Under the pieces are notes generated by a model. That model saw nothing but the letters and a program-made list of their open reading frames with translations, was not told where the DNA came from and searched no databases. Shown here one piece after another: positions 53,206 to 64,000 of a stretch of DNA of 64,000 nt. The position numbers were made by a program, and so were the translations under genes. Source of the stretch: Deroplatys truncata (Eukaryota; Arthropoda; Insecta; Mantodea; Mantidae); the NCBI GenBank assembly GCA_030765065.1, contig CM060990.1, positions 413,735,198-413,799,197 of the forward strand, in the 5' to 3' direction. Every line of letters begins with the position of its first letter. The stretch's first letter is position 1.

Positions 53206-53620
53206 TGATGATGATGATATGCGGCTTAAGGGCGCTAAACTGCTGAGGTCATCAGCGCCCTTACAAGGTATAAAATATAAAGTCAAAAAATAAAAGATAG
53301 GTAAAAAACCGCATAATTAAAAAACGGGACACAAACCCGCGATGTCAAAAAGCTAAAACTAACAATATAACAATAAGAAATATAACAATAACAATAATAA
53401 CAATAACAACAATAACAATAAAAACAATAATAACAATAACAGCAATAATCACAAGACAAAGATCTGAAAAACAACACACTAAAAGCATAGGCAGTAATGG
53501 ATTAAAACGTGTCAGGAACTGTAGAATGCGAGGGACATGAGCGCCATATGTCCACTGGGGATAAGAGTTCCCATAAAAACCGACAGGATAAAAGTACGAA
53601 GCTAACAGACGCTCAACGCA
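53206..53620 (-). other. 3' UTR and tail of copy 11 proper
   Basis: Tail, hairpin at 53228-53262 and TAACAA-type tract at about 53360-53449; otherwise like copy 1. Confidence 0.87.
53228..53262 (-). promoter_or_regulatory. Conserved 3' hairpin, inner (copy 11)
   Basis: Perfect 9-bp stem AAGGGCGCT / AGCGCCCTT with a 17-nt loop, identical to copy 1. Confidence 0.7.
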
Positions 53621-56600
53621 TTAAATGCGCAGATTAAAATCACTGTCATGAATAAAACGTAAAACACATTCCACAGCATGCGTGTCGTCTGCCAAAACGT
53701 TGGCTAGGCCAACAGGCAGACCCACACGAGCACGCAATGCAGCTAAAACCTGACACTCTGTTAAAATGTGACGCACCGTTAAGGGCACGTCACACTGCCC
53801 ACAGAGTGGCGCGGGGTCACCACTCAGCAAATACTTATGACTAAAAATGCAATGTCCGATACGAAGGCGTGTTAAAATTACCTCTTCCCGACGAGAAGCA
53901 CGGGAAGAGGTAGCCCAGACTAACGGGAGAGGCTTAACCTCCCGCAACTTGTTCCCCCGGAGGGCCGTCCACTCATCGCTCCAAAGCGAGAGGATGCGGC
54001 GACGTAAAACAATAAACAAATCTGACGAGGGAACAACAGAGGTAAAACGTCTGGGTGATAAAATCGCCGACTTGGCAGCGACATCGGCAGACTCATTACC
54101 TGAGATGCCCACATGACCTGGAATCCACAAGAAGGAGACGCTGATGCCAGAGACATCAAGCGAGTGGAGCAGGTCATGAATGCGCTGTACGAGCGGGCGG
54201 TAACTGTACAGCAAGCTAATACTTTGAAGAGCACTCAGGGAGTCGGAACAAATAAAACAGTGCCGTAAGTCGTGCCGCTGAATATATAAAAGAGACTGAT
54301 AAATGCTAAAAAGTTCGGCGGTAAAAATCGAACATTGCTCTGGTAAACGAAAGGTAAAGCTATTTCCACCACAAAAAAGGCACATCCTACTCCAGCATCA
54401 GTCTTAGATCCATCAGTAAAGATAAAAGGCAAGTCCCCGAATTGCGACTGAAGTTCTAAAAACGCTGATCTAAAGACTGAAGAAGGGGTCTCATTCTTCG
54501 GCATTGACGATAACCCAAGGTGACAGAGCGCCTCAGCGCGCGACCATGGAGGAAAACGCGTTTCCCCCCTTGGAAGGGCCGGCGCTGGCGTAACGTCCAA
54601 ATGCCGAAGGAGCAGTCGAAATCGAACCCCTGGAGGGAGCAATGCAGAGGAGCTAACTAAATATTGCCGGTCAAGTGAATCCTCGAAAAATGCCGCGAAA
54701 GACGGGTGGTCAGGTAAGCTTGAGAATCGACAGGCATAGCTGCACAAGAGCATCTCACGCCTGGAGGACAGCGGAGGCTCTGCAGCTTCAGCATAAAGAC
54801 TGGGCACGGGGCTAGTTGGAAAGGCCCCTGTAGCGACTCTAAGACCACGATGATGAATGGGATTCAAACGACGTAACACAGATGGACGTGCCGACGAATA
54901 CACAAAACACCCGTAATCAAGTTTGGATCGGACCAAAGAGCGATAAAGGCGAAGAAGGACGGTCCGATCAGCTCCCCAGGATGTGCCACTTAAAACACGT
55001 AAAAGATTAAGAGAACGGTCACACTTTGCTTTTAAAAAGGAAACGTGCGAGGTCCAACACAACTTCCTATCAAAAATCAACCCCAAAAATTTCGCCTCGT
55101 CTGCAAACGGAAGTATCCCTGGCCCAAGACGGAGAGAGGGGGGTGGGAAATACTTCCGGCGCCAGAAGTTGATGCAGACGGATTTCTCGGCGGAGAATTT
55201 AAAGCCGTTGGCGTTACTCCAGGCGTAGAGACGGTCGATACAGCTCTGGAGACGGCGTTCGAGTAGACAGGTCCGTCGTGAACTGCAATAAATAGCGAAA
55301 TCGTCAACAAAAAGGACCATGAAATGCCAGGTGGAATACAATCAACAATGGGGTTGATAGCAATCGCAAAAAGTGTGACACTGAGTACAGAGCCCTGCGG
55401 TACTCCGTTCTCTTGAATAAAACGATGAGATAAAACCGAGCCCACACGTACACGAAAGACGCGGTCCGTCATAAACTCCCGAAGAAATATGGGAAGACGA
55501 CCGCGGATATTCCAATCGTGAAGTGTACGTAAAATGCCGCCCCTCCAACAAGTGTCATAAGCTTTCTCCAGGTCAAAAAATACAGCCACGGTTTGACACT
55601 TTCTCAGAAACCCATTCATAATATGCGTCGACAAGGACACCAGATGGTCGACGGTAGAGCGATAGCGACGAAACCCGCACTGAGCGTTCGCTAGAAGTTT
55701 CTGAGACTCAAGCCACCATGTCAACCGCCCGTTGATCATGCGCTCCATCACCTTTCAAATGCAACTGGTGAGGGAGATAGGGCGGTAGCTGGAAGGTAGT
55801 TGGCGATCCTTCCCAGGTTTAAGTATAGGGACAATGGTGGCTTCGCGCCAAACGGAAGGGAAAATGCCGTCTTGCCAAATACGGTTATAGACCTGTAAGA
55901 GAAGTAGTTTACTGTCGGCTGAAAGGTTCTTTAACATCAGGACATGAATGCCGTCCGGCCCGGGAGCGGAGTGCCGAGAGCAATGAAGAGCGTGCTCCAG
56001 CTCCCTAATTGTGAATAGTTCGTTATAGCATTCAGCATTAGCAGACCGAAAAGTATATGATGCGGAATCCTGCCGGTCTTTAATAGAGCGAAAGCCGGCG
56101 GAATAATGGTCTGAACTGGAAACCGCCTCAAAGGCAGAACCCAGAGTGTTAGCGATGGCAGCCGGATCCACTATGGTGGCATTAGAAACCTGAAGGCCAG
56201 AAACAGTACAATGTGACACTTTACCTGAGAAGCGACGAAGTTTATCCCAAACAACGGATGAAGGCGTAAAACGATTAAAAGACTCGACAAAACGAGCCCA
56301 AGATGCCTTCTTTCTATCCTGAATAATGCGACGAGCCCTGGCGCGCGATTGTTTAAAAGTCACCAAATTATCAAGTGTAGGGTGGCGCCGAAACACCCTA
56401 AGTGCAGTCCTACGGGCACGAACGGCGTCCCGACAATCCTCGTTCCACCACGGAACAGGTGGCCGTCGAGGTTGGGAGGATGAACGGGGTATTGCACGTT
56501 CGGCGGCTGAGAAAATAATAGACGTAAGGTGCTGCACTAGTTGATTAATGTCGGAGAAGGGCTGGTCGTCAAAATGCACGAGGCTGGAATACAAGCTCCA

Positions 56601-57308
56601 GTCGGCTTTTGCGAATATCAAGGTAGGTACTCTGGAATGCTGTACGTGGTGCGACAGAAGAGAAACGATGCAGGGGAAATGGTCGCTGGAGTAGGTGTCA
56701 GCGACGACGTTCCACTGAAGACGACGTGCAAGCTGGATTGAGCATATGGCAAGGTCCAGGTGAGAGAATGTACCGGAAGAATCAGAAATAAAAGTAGGTC
56801 CACCTGTATTGAGGATGGAAAGATTGAACTGATAAAAAATTTCGGAAAGAAGAGTTCCCCTCGCACAAGCCCTTGGCGAACCCCATAGTGGGTGATGGGC
56901 ATTAAAATCTCCCAACAGAAGAAATGGTGTTGGGAGAGCGGACAGGAGAGATCGAATGTCCGCGAGAGCGAGGGGGGACGATGGAGGTGTATACACAGAG
57001 CAAACAGAAAACAAAAAGCCGGGTAAGTGAAGGCGAACGGCAACAGCTTGCAAGTCAGATGTAAGTGTGACAGGTGTAAAATGAACGTCATTACGCACCA
57101 AAATCATGACACCACCATGAGCAGGAGTACCCTCCTCCGGTTCAAGGTCGTAGCGAACCGGAGTATATCCTCGGAGATCAAAAGGATCGTGAGGGCGAAG
57201 CTTAGTCTCCTGCAAACATACGACCATAGGCGAATGGGAACGCAATAAAAGTTGCAGTTCCGCCCTATGCGATCGTACACCACGTACATTCCAGGTCAGG
57301 ATAGCCAT
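53621..57308 (-). pseudogene. ORF2 with one stop and two shifts (copy 11)
   Basis: Start MAILTWNVRG at 57308, 22 nt after ORF1. Endonuclease and RT start are open to 55755, where TGC of copy 1 (Cys in SCICKVMERM) reads TGA. The frame then goes on (55077-55751) to a one-base loss near 55316, just before FVDD. 54235-55341 carries FVDDFAIY, the thumb and the first RNase H Asp. At the T-run (54371-54376) the frame is lost as in copies 1 and 10, and 53621-54385 holds the rest of RNase H (FTAELFSIYQ, CSDSLSALQ, WIPGHVGISGNES) and CCHC. Only three breaks in 3.7 kb, so this is a young copy. Confidence 0.91.
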
Positions 57309-57330
57309 TAAGAATAAGGGGATAAACTGT

Positions 57331-58620
57331 CTATTTAGAAGGGCGGCTTAAAATTACCTTTTGTTTAACCTTTGGGCTCGGGCTTTTTGTATGGAGTTGG
57401 TCAGACTCCATAGCTTCCTCGGAGGGAGGGCCCACGCGCTCAGTGCCAGAAACCGATTCAAGCGCCGTGAATCGGTTCTGGGTGGCGATGGGTGAAGAGT
57501 GCCGCTGAGCGCGGCTTGTCCCAGGACCATCCTGGGACAGCGACCTCCGAGGAGGAGAAGGTGAACCTTTGTTACCGCGCGCACGCGGAGGGTCTTTTAA
57601 AAAATCTTCCCTACGAAGTTTCTGCTTGGGCTTCTTTTCAACGGCTTGCGACTTCATTGACTTGGGACCAGGTTTATACGGCTTGGTAACTGTAGCCTTA
57701 ATAGACGGCCGGATGGTAGTGGCGGTTAATCCAGTCAAGGTCCAGGTCTGAGTTTCGGCATCTACTCGTGGTACTGGCGAGGCAACAACAGAACTAAATG
57801 TGACAGATCGCAGGAGTGAAGGTTGGCGCGCATGGAAACGCCTCCGGGCTTCAGCGAAGGAGAGTTTTTCCTTTACCCGGATCTCCTGGATCGCCTTCTC
57901 GTCCAAATAGCGCGGACAGTCGGCAAACGAAGCAGAATGTGACCCTTTACAATTAACGCAGACGGGGGCTGTTGAACAGGTACCTTCGTGTGAGGGCTGG
58001 CTACATGTTGCACAGATGTTAACGGCACTCTTACAGGAGACTTGCGTATGCCCAAAACGTTGGCATTTAAAACAACGCAGAGGTCTAGGAATATAAGGCC
58101 TCACAGAAATCCGTTCGTACCCTGCGGAAATGCTCGTGGGCAGATCGACGCCATCAAATGTAAGAAACAGGGTACGAGTGGGTACCAATACGCCGTCGCG
58201 TTTGGCCTGCACTCGATGGACCGCTGTCACCTTCTGGTCTGCAAGATATTCTACCAGGTCCTCGTCCGATATACCATCGAGGCTATGGGTGGTAATAACG
58301 CCTCGACAGGAGTTCAATGTGCGGTGCTTCTCCACACGGATGGGATAGCCGTGGAGAAGCGTAGCGCGCAACAAGGTCTTACTTTGCTGATCGGATTTCG
58401 TTTGGGCTAATAAGGAACCATTCCGTAGACGAGTGCAGGACTGAACCGCACCAGCAATTGCATCAATGCCCTTTTGAATGATGACAGGGTTCACCTTCTC
58501 AAAGCTTTGTCCTTCTTCGGTTCGTGAAATGACCAAGTAACAACCAGTTGTCGGTGGTGTCACTTCTGTTACATAAACTTTTCGGCGCTTGTTAGTATTA
58601 ATGGAGGAAGGGTGCTCCAT
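57331..58620 (-). CDS. ORF1 gag-like protein, open (copy 11)
   Basis: 429 codons from MEHPSSINTNKRRKVYV to the stop 22 nt before ORF2. All three knuckles are complete (CFKCQRFGHTQVSC, CATCSQPSHEGTC, CVNCKGSHSASFADC), followed by EIRVKEKLSFAEARRR and the basic C-terminus. Very close to the ORF1 of copy 1. Confidence 0.92.
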   Translation of the reverse strand: MEHPSSINTNKRRKVYVTEVTPPTTGCYLVISRTEEGQSFEKVNPVIIQKGIDAIAGAVQSCTRLRNGSLLAQTKSDQQSKTLLRATLLHGYPIRVEKHRTLNSCRGVITTHSLDGISDEDLVEYLADQKVTAVHRVQAKRDGVLVPTRTLFLTFDGVDLPTSISAGYERISVRPYIPRPLRCFKCQRFGHTQVSCKSAVNICATCSQPSHEGTCSTAPVCVNCKGSHSASFADCPRYLDEKAIQEIRVKEKLSFAEARRRFHARQPSLLRSVTFSSVVASPVPRVDAETQTWTLTGLTATTIRPSIKATVTKPYKPGPKSMKSQAVEKKPKQKLRREDFLKDPPRARGNKGSPSPPRRSLSQDGPGTSRAQRHSSPIATQNRFTALESVSGTERVGPPSEEAMESDQLHTKSPSPKVKQKVILSRPSK

Positions 58621-59257
58621 AGCGAAATAAATCCTCCACCATTGCAACCGTCTCCGACCTCGGGCTCTGACTTCTCGGGCGTTACCCGGGCTTGGGTGAG
58701 TGGCCTATCTATACCAGACTCACCCCAGGGTCACACCTCCCAGAACATAGACAGAGGGACCCAATCGCCGTCAGAAGTCAGCAGCTCATGCAATGGCCCC
58801 CCCGCGGGACTGCAGTTGAACAGCGGATACGAACACAAACCCTACATGACGACCCCGGGTGGTGGGGATGACGCCATTACCCACTCACCCAGCTGCGCAC
58901 GCGGTGCGCGGGTATCCGTCAGGCTGTGTCCACGGAGGATTTAAATAAAAAGATAAAAGAAACTAAAACTGTGTGGGCGTTTCGCACGCAAGGTAGGCCG
59001 GCGGGGAAGAAAAAGAGAGATATGCGAATGTCGTGGTGCGAAATGGCCGGAAAGTGATAAGCGAAGAAAGAAACGATGGTGAGGTGCGGTATGGATGGAA
59101 TGAAAAGAACGCACGAGAGCCTACCTTGGGTCCACCGGTCACGAGAAGAACCCACGTCGACCGGATGGGGGTAAGGGGATGAATGTGGCGATGATTGGCT
59201 CGGGAACCCCCGGGTGCGCCAAAAACCCGTTCTCACATAAGGTGAGCCCCTGAGGGG
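58621..59257 (-). promoter_or_regulatory. 5' UTR (copy 11)
   Basis: Same subfamily as copies 1 and 4, with the GCGCAC-GCG-GTGCGC hairpin and both terminal hairpins. No gene. Confidence 0.6.
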
Positions 59258-59268
59258 AAGCGAGTGGA
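59258..59268. repeat. Target-site duplication of copy 11, right side
   Basis: AAGCGAGTGGA, identical to 52934-52944. Confidence 0.92.
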
Positions 59269-62200
59269 GCAGGTCATGAATGCGCTGTACGAGTGGGTGG
59301 TAATGGTACGGCGCAATTAATACTCTGAAGGGCACTCAGAGAGTCCGTACAAATAAAACAGTGCCGTAAGTCGTGCCACTGAATGTATAAACCAGATTGA
59401 TAAATGCTAAAACGTTCGGCGGTGAAAATTGAACATTGTCCAGGTAAACGAAACGTAAAACTATTTCCACCACAAAAAAGGCACATCCTACTCCAGCATT
59501 AGTCTTAGATCCATCAGTAAAGATAAAATCAAAGTCCCCAAATTGCGAATGAAGTTCTAAAAACGCTGATCTAAAGACTGAAGAAAGGGTCCCACTCTTC
59601 GGCATCGACGATAACCCAAGGTGACAGAGGGCCTCAGCGCGCAACCATGGAGGAAAACGTGTTTCCCCCCTTGAAAGGGTCGGCGCTGGCGTAACGTCCA
59701 AATGCCGAAGAAGCTGACGACATCGAACCCCTGGAGGGAGCAAAGCAGAGGAGCTAACTAAATATTGCCGGTCAAAAGAATCCTCGTAAAATGCCGCGAA
59801 GGACGGGTGGTCAGGCAAGCTGGAGATTCGACAGCCATAGCTACACAGGAGCAGCTCACTCCTAAAGGACAGCGTGGGCTCTGCAGCCTCAGCGTAAAGA
59901 CTGGGCACGGGGCTAGTTGGAAAGGCCCCTGTAGCGACTCTAATACCACGATGATGAATGGGATTCAAATGACGTAACACAGTTGGACGTGACGATGAAA
60001 AGATAATACACCCGTATTCAAGTTTGGATCGGAACAAAGAGCGATAAAGACGCAGAAAGACGGTCCGATCAGCTCCCCAGGATGTGCCACTTAAAACACG
60101 TAAAATATTAAGAGAACGGTCACACTTTACTTTTAAAAAGGATACGTGAGAAGTCCAGCTCAACTTTCCATCAAATATCAACCCCAAAAATTTCACCTCG
60201 TCTGCAAAAGGAAGCACCTCCGGCGCAAGGTGGAGATAGGGCGGAGGGAAATATTTCCGGCGCCAGAAGTTGTGCAGACGGATTTCTCGGCGGAGAAATT
60301 AAAGCCGTTGGCGTTACTCCAGGCGTAGAGACGGTCGATACAGCTCTGGAGACGGCGTTCGAGTAGACAAGTCCGCCGTGAACTGCAATAAATGGCAAAA
60401 TCATCAACAAAAAGGGACGATGAAATGCCAGGTGGAATACAATCAACAATGGGGTTGATAGCAACTGCAAAAAATGTGACACTAAGTACCGAGCCCTGCG
60501 GTACTCTGTTCTCTTGAATAAAACGACTAGATAAAACCGAGCCCACACGTACACGAAACACGCGGTCGTCATAAACTCCCGAAGAAATATGGGAAGACGA
60601 CCGCGGATATTCCATGCGTAAAGTGTACGTAAAATGCCGCCCCTCCAAGAAGTGTCATAAGCTTTCTCCAGGTCAAAAAACACAGCCACGGTTTGACACT
60701 TTCTCAGAAATTCATTCATAATATGGGTCGACAGGGATACCAGATGGTCGACGGTAGAGCGATAGCGACGAAATTCGCACTGAGCATTTGCTAGAGGTTT
60801 CTGAGACTCAAGGCACCCTGTCAACCGCCCGTTGATCATGCGCTCCATCACCTTGCAAATGCAACTGGTGAGGGAGATAGGGCGGTAGCTGGAAGGAAGT
60901 TGGCGATCCTTCCCAGGCTAAAGTATAGGGACAATGGTGGCTTCGCGCCAAACGGAAGGAAAAAAGCCGTCTTTGGGGATACGGTCATAGACCTGTAAGA
61001 GAAAGAGTTTACTGTCGGCTGAAAGGTGCTTTAACATCAAGACATCAATGCCATCCGGGCCAGGAGCGGAGTGCCTAGAGCAATGAAGAGCGTGCTCCAG
61101 CTCTCTCATTGTAAAAAGTTCGTTATAACATTCAGTGTTAGGAGACCGAAAATTATATGGTGCAGAATCCAGCCGGTCTTTAATAGAGCGAAAGCCGGCG
61201 GAATAATGGTCTGAACTGGAAACCGCCTCAAAGGCAGATCTCAGAGTTTTGGCGATGGCAGCCGGATCCACTATGGTGGCATTAGAAACCTGAAGGCCAG
61301 AAACAGTACAATGCGACACTTTACCTGAGAAGCGACGAAGTGTATCCCAAACAACGGATGAAGGCGTAAAGCGATTAAAAGTCTCGACAAAACGAGCCCA
61401 CGACGCCTTCTTGCTATCCTGAATAATGCGACAAGCCCTGGCGCGCAATTGTTTAAAAGTCACGAAATTATCAAGTGTAGGGTGTCGCCGAAACACCCTA
61501 GGTGCAGTCCTACGGGCACGAACGGCGTTCCGACAATCCTCGTTCAACCAAGGAACAGGTGGTCGCCGAGGTTGAGAGGATGAACGGGGAATTGTGCGTT
61601 CGGCGGCAGAGAAAATCGTAGACGTAAGGTGCTGCACTAATTGGTTAAATTCGGCGAAGCGCTGATCGTCAAAACGCATGAGGCTGGAATACAAGCTCCA
61701 GTCGGCTTTTGTGAATATCCAGGTAGGTACTGTGGAATGCCGTACGTGGTGTGACAGAAGAGAAAAGATGCAAGGGGTAATGGTCGCTGGAGTAGTTGTC
61801 AGCGACGACGTTCCACTGAAGACGACTAGCAAGTTGGAGTGAGCAAATGGCAAGGTCCAGGTGAGAGAATGTACCAGAAGAATCAGAAATAATAGTAGGT
61901 GCACCTGTATTGAGGATGGAAAGATTGAACTGGTAAAAATGTCGGAAAGAAGAGTTCCCCTCGCACAAGCCCTTGGCGAACCCCACAATGGGAGATGGGC
62001 ATTAAAATCTCCCAACAGAAGAAATGGTGTTGGCAGAGCGAACAGGAGAGCTCGAATGTCCGCGGGAGCGAGGGGAGACGATGGAGGTGAATACACAGAC
62101 GAAAGAGAAAACAAAAAGCCCGGTAAGTGAAGGCCAACGGCAACAGCTTGCAAGTCGGATGTAAGTGTGATATTTTGAAATGAACGTCGTTACGCACCTA

Positions 62201-62407
62201 AATCATGACACCACCATGAGCAGCAGTACCCTCCTCCGGTTCAAGGTCGTAGCGAACCGGAGTATATCCTCGGAGATGAAAAAGATCATGAGGGCGAAGC
62301 TTGGTCTCCTGCAAACACACGACCATAGGTGAATTGGAACGCAATAAAAATTGCAGTTCCGCCCTATGCGATCGTACACCACGTACATTCGAGGTCAGGA
62401 TAGCCAT
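59258..62407 (-). pseudogene. ORF2 RNase H start, RT and endonuclease (copy 10)
   Basis: Start MAILTSNVRG at 62407, with Trp of WNVRG changed to Ser. The endonuclease has two shifts that cancel (about 61940 and 61780). The RT is open to 60918, where the Lys of VPILKPG is TAG. 60171-60851 and 60193-60648 carry FFDLEKAYDT and FVDDFAIY in shifted frames. 59336-60217 carries the thumb and FTDGSKTNAGVGCAFF, ending at the same six-T run as copies 1 and 11. 59274-59486 continues RNase H to the insertion point. Confidence 0.85.
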
Positions 62408-62427
62408 GAACAAAAGAAATAAACTTT

Positions 62428-63563
62428 CTACTTAGAAGATCGGCTTAAAATTACCTTTGGTTTAACCTTTGGGCTCGGGCATTTGGTATGGAGTTGGTCA
62501 GACTCCATAGCCTCCTCGAAGGGAGGGCCCACGCGCTCAGAGCCAGAAACCGATTCAAGCGCCATGAATCGGTTCTTGGTGGCGATGGGTGAGGGGGGCC
62601 GCTGAGCGCGGCTTGTCCCAGGAGCTTCCTGGGAATGCGACCTCCGAGGAGGTGAAGGTGAACTTTTCTTACCGCGCGCACGCGGAGGGTCCTTCAGAAA
62701 ATCTTCCCTACGAAGTTTCTGCTTGGGTTTCTTTTCAGTGGCTTGCGACTTCATTGACTTTGAACCAGGTTTATAGGGCTTGGTAACAGTAGCTTTAATG
62801 GACGGCCGGATGGTAGTGGCGGTTAATGAAGCCATGGTCCAGGTCTGAGTTTCGGCATATACTCGTGGTACTGGCGAGGCAACAACAGAACTAAATGTGC
62901 CACATCGCAGGAGCGAAGGTTGGCGCGCATGATAACGCCTCCGGGCTTCAGCAAAAGAGAGTTTTTCCTTCACCCGGATCTCCTGGATCACCTTCTCGTC
63001 CAAGCACCGCGGACAGTCGGCAAACGACGATGAATATAAGGTCTCACAGAAATCCATTCGTACCCTGCGGAAATGCTCGTGGGCAGATCGACGCCATCAA
63101 ATGTTAGAAACAGGGTACGAGTGGGTACCAATACGCCATCGCGTTTTGTCTGCACTCGATGAACTGCCGTTACCTTTTGTTCGGAAGGATATTCCACTAG
63201 ATCTTTGTCTGACATACCATCGAAGCTATGGGTGGTGATGACGCCTCGACAGGAATTCAAGGTACGGTGCTTCTCAACACGGATAGGATAACCGTGGAGA
63301 AGCGTGGCGCTCAACAAGGACTTACTTTGTGCCTCGGACTTGCTTTGCACTAACAGCGAACCATTACGAAGACGAGTGCAGGAAAGAACCGGAACAGCAA
63401 TTGAGTCAATTCCCTTCTGGATGATAAAAGGGTTCACCTTCTCGAATGATTGTCCTTCCTCTGTACGGGTAATCACTAAGTAACAACCAGCTGTTGGCGG
63501 TGCTACTTCTGTTACTAGAACTTTTCGGCGCTTGTTGTTAATAATGAGGAAAGGGTGCTCCAT
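62428..63563 (-). pseudogene. ORF1 lacking all zinc knuckles (copy 10)
   Basis: 62988-63563 gives a normal N-terminus (MEHPFLIINNKRRKVLV) up to SVRPYI. About 160 bp are then missing near 63030, the stretch that codes for all three knuckles in other copies, and the frame changes. 62428-63057 continues with SSFADCPRCLDE and the basic C-terminus. The product could not bind RNA through knuckles. The deletion is in one copy only as far as seen here. Confidence 0.87.
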
Positions 63564-64000
63564 AGCGAAAAAAAATCCTCCACCATTGCAACCGTCTCCG
63601 ACCTCGGGCTCTGACTTCCCGGGCGTTACCCCGGCTTGGGTGAGTGGCCTATCTATACCTAGCTCACCCCAGGGTCACACCTCCCAGAATATAGACAGAG
63701 GGACCCAATGGCCGTCAGCAGCTCATGCAATGGCCCCCCCCCCGCGGGACTGCAGTTGAACAGCGGATACGAACACAAACCCTACATGACGTCCCCGGGT
63801 GGTGGGGATGACGCCATTACCCACTCACACAGCTGCGCACCTCGTACGCGGGTATCCGTCAGGCTGTGTCCACGGAGGATTAAAAGAAAACGTTAAAAGT
63901 AACTAAAAATGTGTGGGCGTTTCGCACTCAAGGTAGGCCGGCGAAGAAGTAAAAGAGAGACGTGTAAATGAATGGACGTGGGGTGAAATGTGCGGAAATT
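63564..64000 (-). promoter_or_regulatory. 5' UTR (copy 10, incomplete)
   Basis: Main-family 5' UTR of the copy 2/3 type, with a long C-run (sense G-run) near 63736. The GCGCAC hairpin has a changed right arm (GTACGC) and loop CTC. The window ends before the 5' terminus. No gene. Confidence 0.55.

Larger units (their letters stand above)
52945..59257 (-). mobile_element. Full-length non-LTR copy 11 with a doubled 3' end
   Basis: 53206-59257 (6,052 bp) is a complete main-family element. It is preceded on its 3' side by an extra 261-bp piece (52945-53205) that is a second 3' end. One target duplication encloses both, and there is none at the inner junction, so they were inserted together. In sequence it is the closest relative of copy 1. 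Confidence 0.93.
59258..64000 (-). mobile_element. Non-LTR copy 10, main part (cut by window edge)
   Basis: RNase H start, RT, endonuclease, ORF1 and most of the 5' UTR of copy 10. The 5' terminus lies beyond 64000. Confidence 0.88.

Noticed and set aside
1-64000. LTR retrotransposon, DNA transposon, CRISPR array, tRNA or rRNA
   Set aside because: No terminal repeats with integrase or transposase, no spaced short repeats, and no tRNA or rRNA sequence that I could recognise on either strand.

Overview
The window is eukaryotic repeat DNA, most likely from an arthropod. I judge this only from the kind of non-LTR retrotransposon present (I-superfamily-like, with a gag-like ORF1 carrying zinc knuckles and an ORF2 with endonuclease, reverse transcriptase and RNase H); the species cannot be told. 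I found no host gene, tRNA, rRNA, CRISPR or LTR element. Essentially every base can be assigned to one of eleven copies of two related retrotransposon families, and every copy is read from the minus strand.

The copies are nested inside each other. Copy 6 (36111-38777 and 46452-48655) is the oldest host visible. Copy 5 (33649-36110), copy 7 (38778-44407 and 46142-46451) and copy 9 (48656-52060) sit in it. Copy 3 (1-783, 12861-15178, 21152 onward, 5' end at 33648) sits in copy 5. Copies 2 (784-2980 and 9025-12860) and 4 (15179-21151) sit in copy 3. Copy 1 (2981-9024) sits in copy 2. Copy 8 (44408-46141) sits in copy 7. Copy 10 (52061-52944 and 59258-64000) sits in copy 9, and copy 11 (52945-59257) sits in copy 10. 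Six insertions have target-site duplications of 11-14 bp visible on both sides, which fixes the nesting order.

A recent direct tandem duplication of about 10.39 kb is laid over this (unit 1 about 11358-21748, unit 2 about 21749-32140). It begins in the ORF1 of copy 2 and ends in the ORF1 of copy 3, so unequal exchange between two ORF1 copies is the simplest cause. The junction ORF1 (21347-22617) is a chimera of the two.

A full-length main-family element is about 6.0 kb: a 5' end with short hairpins, about 0.63 kb of 5' UTR, ORF1 (about 429 codons, RNA-binding, three zinc knuckles), a 20-22 nt spacer, ORF2 (about 1.2k codons: endonuclease, reverse transcriptase with an FVDD motif, RNase H, C-terminal CCHC), then a 3' UTR with a TAACAA-type tract, a 35-nt hairpin and a (CAT)n tail. 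ORF1 is open in copies 1, 4, 4-duplicate and 11. No ORF2 is fully open; copy 1, an innermost copy, keeps endonuclease and RT in one 995-codon frame. Copy 7 belongs to a divergent family but carries a main-family 5' end, and copy 11 carries a doubled 3' end; both look like template switching during reverse transcription.
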